From the NCBI GenBank assembly GCA_047611425.1, contig JBLFWJ010000095.1:1-12579 (forward strand): a stretch of 12,579 nt of DNA, written 5' to 3'. A model generated the notes under the pieces. That model saw only the letters and a program-made list of their open reading frames with translations. It was not told the origin of the DNA and searched no databases. Made by a program: the position numbers and the translations under genes. This document shows positions 6,051 through 12,579 of this stretch, in pieces. Position 1 is the first letter of the stretch. Every line of letters begins with the position of its first letter. This DNA is from JBLFWJ01 sp047611425. Lineage in GTDB: Bacteria; Bacteroidota; Bacteroidia; UBA10329.

Positions 6051-8393
6051 ATGAGAAACTACAAGCCAAGACATATATATTCATTCTTATTGGTTCTTAG
6101 CTTATCGGTATTTGGGGACATTGCGAGAGGATATGCGCAATGTGATCCATTAACTACATTATTTGCTTCCGGAAATAATCAGGATGGAATAATGTTCGAT
6201 GTTCAAGCTATTATCGATATTACGGTAACCGGATTCCCAATTAATTGTCAAGATCCGGGTATGCCATATGAAATGGAGATTTATTTTCGTACTGGAACTC
6301 ATGTGGGGTTTGAAAACAGTGCGGTTGGATGGACTCTGATTGGAGATAATGTTGGAGCTCCATTTATTGGAGGAGCTACTGACACTCCAACACCTGTTCC
6401 GATTCTTCTGAATCAGCCAATATTGGCGGGACAAACAGGGGCATTTTACGTAACTGAAACAGGAACTGGTGGAAATTTGGCTTATACAGATGGCGTATTG
6501 ACGGGTGCTTTGTCTGTGACCGATGGTAATGTCAATATTTACGAAGGTACCGGGAAGGAATATCCATTTGCTCAAAATTTTAATCCGAGAGTTCCAAATT
6601 TCACGTTGGAATACGATTGTTGTCCAGCGCCTCTTTTGGGTTCAATTCCTGAGGCTTGTCTCGGGGCTGGTGATGGAAGTATCATTGCTGAAGGCCAGGG
6701 GCTTGGTCCATGGAGTTACACAATTACAGACATTAATGGATTTGTTTGGGACACAATCAATGTTAATGGACCGGTTACATTTAATGCAGCAGGCTCTGGC
6801 TTATATACTGTTGCAGCAACTGATGCAAATGGTTGTGATGCACAAGACATAATTTTGGTGACAGCGGATTTAAATGTGTCGATAGGAGTAACCGTTTCTG
6901 ATAATGTATGTTTTGGTGGGATGTTGGGAGCTGCGGAAGCTGAAGTGACCGGAGGTACTGGTCCTTTTGACTTTACATGGACTGATGCATTTGCAACCAC
7001 TATACAAATAGACCCTGGGACTTTTGGAATTGCTGCAATAGATAGTCTTGGATCAACGGCATTCAATGTATTTGTTACCGATGCCAATGGATGTATAGGA
7101 GCAACTAGCTTTAACGTAAGTCAACCGGTTGTGCCTTTAACGCTTACTACAAGTGTAACAGATGTATTGTGTAATGCTGCTTTTGATGGAACCTTGGATG
7201 CAGAGTCAGATGGACAAGCACCATTTACTTACACATTACATGATGTATTCGGAAACTTGATTGATTCCGTACCAAATTCAATCGCTGCACCATACACTTT
7301 TGCAGCAGTTCCTGCCGGTGATTTCTTTGTTACTGTTATTGATGCTGACGGTTGCGAATTGAATGGAATCGAAACTTTGATAGAACCAACTGCCATTCAA
7401 GTACAATCTAGTATGATTCCTATGCTATGTCATGATGAGGCAGCGGGAATAGCGAACATTGACAATATTGCTGGAGGTATGCTTCCATATGATGTTGTGA
7501 GCTGGAATGATCCAGCCGCTCAAACAGGTAACTCTGCTATTGATCTTCTTCCAGGAATGTATATAGCAACTATCACGGATGCAAACGGATGCGTTTTTGA
7601 AGAGCAATATGACTTTGTAAATCCTCCAGAGTTAGTCTTGACTCCACGATATCAGACGGATACATGTAATCAAGGTGTAGGAACTGCGATTGTATTTCCA
7701 AATCAAGGAACACCTCCTTACACATTTCGTTGGATAATGGATGATCTAGACACTCCGGATCATCCTGATTTGTTTGCGGGTTTCTATGATGTAGAGGTGA
7801 CTGATTTTAATGGATGTGTGGGTGTAAATAGTATTGAGGTGAAAGATTCCTTGACCTATCCTATAGCTGAGTTTGATCTAAGATTCAACCTAGACGAAGA
7901 TCAACTTTCACAACAAGTTCTATTCGAAGACCTTTCTTATGATGTTATTCAATGGGAATGGAATTTTGGAAATGGTGAGTCCAGTTTTGAAAAACACCCA
8001 GCTTACAATTACAGGGAAGCGGGAGATTACCTAGTTCAGCTAATTGTGTATAATGGTTTTTGCTACGATACTGCTTGGGATTATGTGAATATTGATCCGT
8101 TATTGACGGTGTATATTCCAAATGCATTTACTCCTGGTAGAAATGGATTTAATGATGTGTTTGGACCCCGAGGAGAAGGAATTGAGCAGGAAAGTTGGGA
8201 TATGTTTATATTCAACAGATGGGGAGAAATGGTTTGGCAAACCGGCAGCTATGACAAGTTTTGGGATGGAACAAATTGGTTTACGGACGCAGCTGTGCCA
8301 GTAGGAACTTACGTTTACCACATCAAGTTTCGAGAATTTGCTGACCTCGATCGGCATGAGTACACCGGATGGGTGAACGTTATTCGTGACTAA
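6051..8393 (+). CDS. Secreted multidomain protein with SprB-like repeats, PKD domain and type B T9SS sorting domain
   Basis: The 780-residue product is exported and probably surface-attached or released through the type IX secretion system. Residues 1-30 are a signal peptide (basic start, hydrophobic core 11-22, likely cleavage after GYAQ). Residues about 31-190 form a beta-rich domain with GNNQDGIMFDV near its start, also seen in other Bacteroidota secreted proteins as far as I recall. Five SprB-like repeats follow (about 195-600). Each opens with a Cys near an acidic/Gly stretch (203, 287, 374, 460, 539) and closes with a D-x-(N/D)-G-C motif (Cys 262, 348, 435, 514, 589). Residues about 620-680 are a PKD domain (WEWNFGNGESS). 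The C-terminus (about 686-780) is the gliding-motility-associated sorting domain (IPNAFTPGRNGFNDVF, then FNRWGEMVW, FWDG, GTYVYHIK). Likely roles are adhesion or matrix binding; no catalytic domain is seen. The gene stands alone between the tRNA terminator and the channel gene. Confidence 0.93.
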   Translation: MRNYKPRHIYSFLLVLSLSVFGDIARGYAQCDPLTTLFASGNNQDGIMFDVQAIIDITVTGFPINCQDPGMPYEMEIYFRTGTHVGFENSAVGWTLIGDNVGAPFIGGATDTPTPVPILLNQPILAGQTGAFYVTETGTGGNLAYTDGVLTGALSVTDGNVNIYEGTGKEYPFAQNFNPRVPNFTLEYDCCPAPLLGSIPEACLGAGDGSIIAEGQGLGPWSYTITDINGFVWDTINVNGPVTFNAAGSGLYTVAATDANGCDAQDIILVTADLNVSIGVTVSDNVCFGGMLGAAEAEVTGGTGPFDFTWTDAFATTIQIDPGTFGIAAIDSLGSTAFNVFVTDANGCIGATSFNVSQPVVPLTLTTSVTDVLCNAAFDGTLDAESDGQAPFTYTLHDVFGNLIDSVPNSIAAPYTFAAVPAGDFFVTVIDADGCELNGIETLIEPTAIQVQSSMIPMLCHDEAAGIANIDNIAGGMLPYDVVSWNDPAAQTGNSAIDLLPGMYIATITDANGCVFEEQYDFVNPPELVLTPRYQTDTCNQGVGTAIVFPNQGTPPYTFRWIMDDLDTPDHPDLFAGFYDVEVTDFNGCVGVNSIEVKDSLTYPIAEFDLRFNLDEDQLSQQVLFEDLSYDVIQWEWNFGNGESSFEKHPAYNYREAGDYLVQLIVYNGFCYDTAWDYVNIDPLLTVYIPNAFTPGRNGFNDVFGPRGEGIEQESWDMFIFNRWGEMVWQTGSYDKFWDGTNWFTDAAVPVGTYVYHIKFREFADLDRHEYTGWVNVIRD

Positions 8394-8448
8394 TATCCTC
8401 ACTTCCTTGTTCTAAGATTTCTTTATTCATTCTAGATTAACCACTGGG

Positions 8449-8456
8449 TAACTTTG
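8449..8456 (+). promoter_or_regulatory. Probable -7 promoter element for the mechanosensitive channel gene
   Basis: TAACTTTG matches TAnnTTTG and is followed by CCGC. It lies 17 nt before the ATG at 8474, so the leader would be only about 10 nt. No TTG is present 17-23 nt upstream. No terminator is visible between the secreted-protein stop (8393) and this point. Confidence 0.45.
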
Positions 8457-8473
8457 CCGCTAAACTTGAAGGC

Positions 8474-9742
8474 ATGTTAGACGAAGAATTCAACAGCGAT
8501 CATTGGATGATCGAACGAATAACCGAATTGGGTGTCTCGCCTGAATTGGCATCATGGTTCACCTTGGCCATTGATGTAATTATTCTAATCCTGATAGCTT
8601 TTATTGTTGATGTAATAGCCAGGAAAGTTATTCTCAGATTGGTTCAATCACTTGTTGCCAAGAGCAAAACTGAGGTTGATGATGTCTTTTTTGAGAACAG
8701 GGTGTTCCGTGGAATGGCACACGTGCTGCCTGCCTTGGTAATTCTAATTGGGGCTCCAATCATTCTTCAGGACTTTCCAGGCGCCCTTAAATACGTGACC
8801 AAATTGTCATACGTATTGATGGTGATTGCCATCGTTTTGGTGTTCAATGCATTTATGAATTCCGTTCATGTTCTACTGAGTAGAAATGAACTGTTTAAGG
8901 ACAAGCCCATTCAAAGCTACGTTCAAGTGGCTAAGTTGATTGGCTATCTCGTTGCCGGAGTTCTGATTATTTCCACGTTGATTGGTAAATCGCCTGTGGT
9001 GGTCTTGAGTGCATTTGGAGCGGTAGCAGCTGTTTTGATTTTTGTTTTTAAGGATACAATTTTGGGTTTGGTAGCCAGTATTCAAATCTCAGTAAATGAT
9101 CTTATCCGAGTAGGAGATTGGGTAAGTATGGACAAGTATGGCGCAGATGGTGATGTGGTTGATATTTCGCTAAACACAATCAAGGTCCAAAATTGGGATA
9201 AGACCATTTCCACTATTCCTACTTACATGTTTACGGCAGATTCGTTTAAGAATTGGCGTGGAATGGAAGAGGCAGGAGGTCGAAGGGTGAAACGAGCCAT
9301 CAACATGAAAATCTCTTCGATTAAATTCTGTGACTCGGACATGATTAATCGGTTTGCAAAATTTGATTTACTTACTGAATATTTAACCGAAAGGGGAGAG
9401 GAAGTAGCATCTCATAATCAAACTTTAAGTTCTGATTTGAGTGTTTCTATAAATGGCAGGAAGCTGACCAACATTGGAGTTTTTAGAGAATATGCTTCGA
9501 GATATATTTCTGCTAACGCCAATACGCATCAAGGTTTAACTAAGATGGTCCGTCAATTGGCTCCAACCTCGGAAGGTGTGCCGATTGAGCTTTACTTTTT
9601 TACCAAGACAACCGAATGGGGAGAATACGAACAGATTCAGTCAGATGTTTTCGATCATTTGTTGGCATCGGTTTACCTCTTTGATTTAGAGGTATTTGAA
9701 AGCCCAACTGGTGCGGACTTTAAGGATTTGACACGCTCCTAA
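8474..9742 (+). CDS. MscS-family mechanosensitive ion channel, YbdG-like
   Basis: MscS-family channels open under membrane tension to release solutes during osmotic downshock. This 422-residue protein has about five membrane segments (roughly 29-49, 83-103, 110-132, 152-172 and 175-195). The last, with SAFGAVAAVLIFVFKD, is the pore-lining helix TM3. It is followed by the amphipathic TM3b and the beta domain (about 205-260: VNDLIRVGDWVSM, then GDVVDISLNTIKVQNWD). The stretch GGRRVKRAINMKISSIKF (268-285) and the long C-terminal part to residue 422 resemble E. coli YbdG (415 residues), a miniconductance-type channel, more than short MscS (286). The stop is 5 nt from the stop of the convergent TonB-type gene, so the two transcripts probably overlap. 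Family call is firm, subfamily probable. Confidence 0.95.
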   Translation: MLDEEFNSDHWMIERITELGVSPELASWFTLAIDVIILILIAFIVDVIARKVILRLVQSLVAKSKTEVDDVFFENRVFRGMAHVLPALVILIGAPIILQDFPGALKYVTKLSYVLMVIAIVLVFNAFMNSVHVLLSRNELFKDKPIQSYVQVAKLIGYLVAGVLIISTLIGKSPVVVLSAFGAVAAVLIFVFKDTILGLVASIQISVNDLIRVGDWVSMDKYGADGDVVDISLNTIKVQNWDKTISTIPTYMFTADSFKNWRGMEEAGGRRVKRAINMKISSIKFCDSDMINRFAKFDLLTEYLTERGEEVASHNQTLSSDLSVSINGRKLTNIGVFREYASRYISANANTHQGLTKMVRQLAPTSEGVPIELYFFTKTTEWGEYEQIQSDVFDHLLASVYLFDLEVFESPTGADFKDLTRS

Positions 9743-9747
9743 CCTAA

Positions 9748-11091
9748 TCAGTCTTTGATTCTATACTTGATTAAGATGGTCTTCTTAACAGTTACTGGGT
9801 AGCCTTCTTTCTTTGCTGCTTGCCATTTGGGCATAGAACGTACAACTCTAATCGCGTCAGATTCCATTTGCGAATTGTCTGATCGAAGTGGTTTTACACT
9901 TGATACATTTCCATTGGCATCAAGTTGGAAAGAAACAAACACCTCACCTTCTATGCCTTGGGCCTTTAAGTTTACCGGATGAATCTTGTGGTTCTCAATA
10001 AATTTAAAAAGTTCTAAGTCTCCGCCAGGGAACCTTGGGATTTGATCCACCTCATCAATGCTATGTACAGTTTGACTAGGAGTTTCAGAATTCAATTTCT
10101 GATCCTGGTAATCCAACTCAGCCATCGCGGTTGCAGTTTTCTGCTTCGCCATTACTGCACTTTTTTCGTTTTCAGCAGCCAATGGTTCATTGATCATTTG
10201 TGTTGAAGCTTGTCTTTCTTCCGAATAAGCTATTTCCTCATTAATTGAAGCAGGTTCTGGAGTTGGTGCTGCCGCAAGGTCATCCTCCGTTATCGAAGTG
10301 TTTCCAGCAAACTTTTCCAGTGATTCATCTTCATTATCAGCGGCAGATACCTGTTTAATATCATCTTTCTGTTCCATGGGGCTCGCCAACTTGTTCAGCA
10401 GTTCATCTCTTTTGTCAAAGTCTTCATTCTCGTTTTTCTCCGTCCTTGCTTCTAATAATATGGCTGAAGAATTGTCATCAACTTCCGGTTTCTGTTCTGT
10501 TTCAATTGGCTGCTTTGCTTTATCAACCGTTGCTGCATCTGGAATGCCATGTAGCTCGCTTTGATGGTTGGTTATAACGTTTAAATTATTCGAATCACCC
10601 AGTTCCTTTATCTCATGTTCTAATTCAATAGTTTCGGTTTCATAACTAGGTTGGGTAGATTTTAATCGATCGTTTGTCTTTTCGGTTTTTGTATGAACTT
10701 CACTATCGGCTAATTGATTCTGACCAATAAACTTGACTCCAACAACTCCACCAATTCCTATTAGAATAACAATAGCTGCAGCTGCTGAAAACTTTTTGTA
10801 ATCCAACTTAATTACTGGGGCGACCACCGTTTCTTTTTCAGTGCCCAAAGACCTGTTTATTGAAGCGACAGCAACCTTTGCTTCTTTGGCATTGGCCATT
10901 AAGGCATAGCCCTCCAAGGCATCTCGGGCCATTTCATCACTAGCTAGAATTTCGTCCATCATAGCCTTGCCTTCAGTAGAAAGCAAATCTTGATTATAAA
11001 GGACCATGGCTTCAACAGTCAAGTTGCCATGAGCATCTGTCAACGGAACTCTTCCACCTCGTGGATCGTCTATGTACTTGATCTCATCCAT
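9748..11091 (-). CDS. Single-span anti-sigma-like protein with periplasmic TonB-type C-terminal domain
   Basis: The 447-residue protein has three parts. Residues 1-100 are cytoplasmic; about 24-65 (LTVEAMVLYNQ, then LLSTEGKAMMDEILASDEMA and DALEGYALM) resemble the anti-sigma fold of Bacteroidota ECF regulators, but without the His-Cys-Cys zinc ligands. Residues about 101-122 are the only membrane span, preceded by lysines (inside). Residues about 125-345 are a charged, mostly acidic periplasmic linker, not the Pro-Lys-rich spacer of classic TonB. Residues about 352-447 are a TonB C-terminal domain (PRFPGGDLELFKFI, EGEVFVSFQLDANG, then MPKWQAA and VKKTILIKYRI). Its ATG lies inside the end of the upstream sigma factor gene (8-nt overlap), so translation is probably coupled and it likely controls that sigma factor. 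A plain energy-transducing TonB is less likely, because no ExbB, ExbD or receptor gene is nearby. Confidence 0.88.
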   Translation of the reverse strand: MDEIKYIDDPRGGRVPLTDAHGNLTVEAMVLYNQDLLSTEGKAMMDEILASDEMARDALEGYALMANAKEAKVAVASINRSLGTEKETVVAPVIKLDYKKFSAAAAIVILIGIGGVVGVKFIGQNQLADSEVHTKTEKTNDRLKSTQPSYETETIELEHEIKELGDSNNLNVITNHQSELHGIPDAATVDKAKQPIETEQKPEVDDNSSAILLEARTEKNENEDFDKRDELLNKLASPMEQKDDIKQVSAADNEDESLEKFAGNTSITEDDLAAAPTPEPASINEEIAYSEERQASTQMINEPLAAENEKSAVMAKQKTATAMAELDYQDQKLNSETPSQTVHSIDEVDQIPRFPGGDLELFKFIENHKIHPVNLKAQGIEGEVFVSFQLDANGNVSSVKPLRSDNSQMESDAIRVVRSMPKWQAAKKEGYPVTVKKTILIKYRIKD

Positions 11092-11668
11092 CGGTGCCGG
11101 TCAGTTTATTCTTGAGGTTTCGTTTTGCATTTTGCAAATGACTTTTCACCTCTTTGTACGTGTAATCCGTGGTTTCCACGATGTTTTCGTAACTCTTCTT
11201 CTCAAAGTAGAATAGTTGGATACATGTTTTCTGGTCGTCTTTAAGCGTATCAATCGCTGCTACTAACTTTCCATCTAGCTCTACTTGCGAGATACCATTC
11301 AGATGCATTGGATCTTCGTTTTCCACGATCTCCTTCATAAAGGCATCATAATTCTGTTTGTGCGGTCTGATGGTGCGCTCTTTTCGAAGGTCCATAAGGC
11401 AGTGATTCTTCGCTACACTGTAAACCCAAGTTCTGAAATTTTCAACCTCATGTCGTTTCAGGTCCTTCACAACCTTTTCAAAAAGCGACATTACGGCATC
11501 CTTGGCCTTCTCTTCATCCTGAAGATATTTCAAGCATACACCAAAAAGCATGTGCGTGTATCGCTGAAATAATTCACCGACATACTCAGGATCGTACGAA
11601 TATCGAAATCGGCTAATGAGCTCGTTATCGCTTAATCCACTTGGTCTATCCGATTTAAGGAATGGCAT
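11084..11668 (-). CDS. ECF-type sigma-70 family RNA polymerase sigma factor
   Basis: This is a 194-residue group 4 (ECF) sigma factor that would direct RNA polymerase to a small regulon. Region 2 spans about 15-98: DNELISRFRYSYD, LFQRYTHMLFGVCLKYL, DEEKAKDAVMSLFEKV (a typical core-binding segment) and FRTWVYSVAKNHCLMDLRK (the -10 binding part). Region 4 spans about 130-190, with LKDDQKTCIQLFYFEKKSYENI and the helix-turn-helix around TTDYTYKEVKSHLQNAKRNL. There is no extra C-terminal domain. The ATG at 11668 leaves a normal short N-terminus. It is first in a two-gene unit with the TonB-type protein, which its stop codon overlaps, the usual sigma/anti-sigma arrangement. Many ECF systems self-regulate; I see no diagnostic autoregulatory promoter. 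Confidence 0.95.
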   Translation of the reverse strand: MPFLKSDRPSGLSDNELISRFRYSYDPEYVGELFQRYTHMLFGVCLKYLQDEEKAKDAVMSLFEKVVKDLKRHEVENFRTWVYSVAKNHCLMDLRKERTIRPHKQNYDAFMKEIVENEDPMHLNGISQVELDGKLVAAIDTLKDDQKTCIQLFYFEKKSYENIVETTDYTYKEVKSHLQNAKRNLKNKLTGTDG

Positions 11669-11889
11669 TTATTGAGGACGTTTTTCCTTTTAGCAAATCT
11701 ATTCTGTGGAATCTGAAATGAGCTTGCACCCAAGGTTCAGATATCTATTACAGGACCTGTTAACCACAAATCTAAACCCAAAATTCCAAAAACATGAATT
11801 ATCAAGGTCATTATCAAGCACATACGTCAGTTTGCCAAATCTTTATGTTGATCTCGGTATCCCACCTGTTTGAGAATTCGGTATTGAGA
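11669..11889. other. Intergenic region between DUF1501 gene and sigma factor gene
   Basis: The 221 nt contain two minus-strand TAGATTTG boxes and no hairpin with a T tract, so no clear terminator for the DUF1501 gene is seen. I find no convincing reading frame or RNA gene here. Because all three genes on this side run leftward, read-through from DUF1501 into the sigma factor gene cannot be excluded, but the gap is long enough for a separate promoter. Confidence 0.4.
11694..11701 (-). promoter_or_regulatory. Possible -7 element upstream of the sigma factor gene
   Basis: TAGATTTG on the minus strand fits TAnnTTTG and lies 25 nt before the sigma factor ATG. The same octamer occurs again on this strand at 11774-11767. 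Neither copy has a TTG at 17-23 nt upstream, so the call is weak. Confidence 0.3.
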
Positions 11890-12579
11890 TTAAATAAAAT
11901 CTAGGTTCTTAAACGATCCTCCCAGGATTGAAGTAGAATCCTGTCTTAACCAATTATCAAGAAGTGTCGCATAAATCTGCCTAAAATCAACCTCATGTTT
12001 AAGGTCGCCTTTATCAAGGTCGAGTAGATTGGGGGCTGGATTCACGACCCCAGGGTTTTTCAGCCCACCACTGATTACCCAACTACAATTCGCGGCACCA
12101 TGGTCTGTTCCTCCGCTGGCATTTTGCTTAACGCGCCTACCAAATTCAGAAAAAGTAAGAATTGCAACATCCTTAAACCGGTCATTCTGTTTAAGGTCAG
12201 CGACAAAAGAAGCGATTGAATCATCATACTGTTTTAGCAGACGTTTTTGCTTGCCCGCTTGTCCAGCGTGAGTGTCGAATCCACCATGAGAAACATAATA
12301 TACGGATGTGTTGCAATGGGAGATGATCAATTCAGCAATTGTCTTTAATCCTTTTGATAGCTTAGAATTTGAATATGTACTGGCCGAAGAATAGATCTTG
12401 CTCTTCTCATAAATATATTCTGCAGACGAAGTCGTTTCTCTCAGTGTTTTATGAAGGTAATCTACCTCATTGTGATGATGGTCTAAAGCATGATTCGAAG
12501 TAGAAACAGACTTTATAAATGGTTGAGATGCCTGTGAATACAACTTACGTGGAGATTCAAGTGCTAATCCTTTGACGTG
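11890..12579 (-). CDS. DUF1501 family protein, C-terminal part (partial)
   Basis: The frame is open through the right edge, so only the last 229 residues are present and the true start lies outside; the TTG at 12543 is an internal leucine codon. The sequence fits DUF1501, a family of exported proteins distantly related to sulfatases and alkaline phosphatases, often with a Tat signal and often next to a DUF1800 gene. Family landmarks in this fragment are TLRETTSSAEYIYEKSK (about 45-61), VYYVSHGGFDTH (93-104), LTFSEFGRRVKQNA (141-154), GTDHGAAN (157-164) and a C-terminal VDFRQIYATLLDNWL. The Asp and His residues in GGFDTH and GTDHG sit where metal ligands lie in related enzymes. Substrate and reaction are not established for this family. 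It lies upstream of, and on the same strand as, the sigma/TonB-type pair. Confidence 0.92.
   Translation of the reverse strand, partial: HVKGLALESPRKLYSQASQPFIKSVSTSNHALDHHHNEVDYLHKTLRETTSSAEYIYEKSKIYSSASTYSNSKLSKGLKTIAELIISHCNTSVYYVSHGGFDTHAGQAGKQKRLLKQYDDSIASFVADLKQNDRFKDVAILTFSEFGRRVKQNASGGTDHGAANCSWVISGGLKNPGVVNPAPNLLDLDKGDLKHEVDFRQIYATLLDNWLRQDSTSILGGSFKNLDFI

Noticed and set aside
6159..8402. Open frames opposite the secreted-protein gene, including one covering its 3' end
   Set aside because: Low-complexity, Ser/Ile-rich translations without motifs, mirroring the repeat-rich coding strand.
10298..10564. Ser-rich plus-strand frame opposite the TonB-type gene
   Set aside because: Its Ser-rich content is the complement of the acidic linker codons; no start signal or domain.
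9748..11091. Calling the protein a classical TonB energy transducer
   Set aside because: The TonB domain is clear, but the extended cytoplasmic N-terminus, acidic linker and overlap with a sigma factor gene fit a regulator better, and no ExbB/ExbD gene is present.

Overview
The window looks like a chromosomal segment of a Bacteroidota bacterium, most likely Flavobacteriales-like. The evidence is a gliding-type ABC ATPase (GldA-like), a secreted protein ending in a gliding-motility-associated (type B) type IX secretion sorting domain, SprB-like repeats, a long Bacteroidota-style MetK, and promoter boxes of the Bacteroidota form (TTG, about 19 nt, TAnnTTTG). Base composition looks moderately AT-rich and even throughout. 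No insertion sequence, prophage, integrase, CRISPR array or other transfer sign is visible.

Left part (1-3452): the first 89 codons of rsgA (ribosome-assembly GTPase) run leftward off the window. Divergent from it are gldA-like and metK, the latter with a strong intrinsic terminator. Then comes a small gene for a 178-residue protein of unknown function, whose start lies only 11 nt past that terminator.

Middle (3492-5911): era and der, two ribosome-biogenesis GTPases, form a leftward two-gene unit (era first, 32 nt gap). Divergent from era is an initiator tRNA-Met gene with a near-consensus promoter and its own terminator. With rsgA, three GTPases of ribosome assembly plus the initiator tRNA lie within 6 kb, so much of this region serves translation.

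Right part (5912-12579): a 780-residue secreted, probably surface-displayed protein with five cysteine-bracketed SprB-like repeats, a PKD domain and a type B sorting domain is followed by a YbdG-like MscS-family mechanosensitive channel. Converging on these with a 5-nt gap is a leftward ECF sigma factor gene whose stop overlaps the start of a single-span protein. That protein has an anti-sigma-like cytoplasmic end and a periplasmic TonB-type C-terminal domain. Furthest right, same strand, is the C-terminal part of a DUF1501 protein running off the window.

Most genes are recognisable housekeeping or common Bacteroidota envelope genes. I do not see a clearly new multi-gene system. The most interesting items are the sigma/TonB-type regulator pair, the repeat architecture of the secreted protein, the conserved-looking 178-residue protein, and the promoter-like sequence inside the metK terminator.
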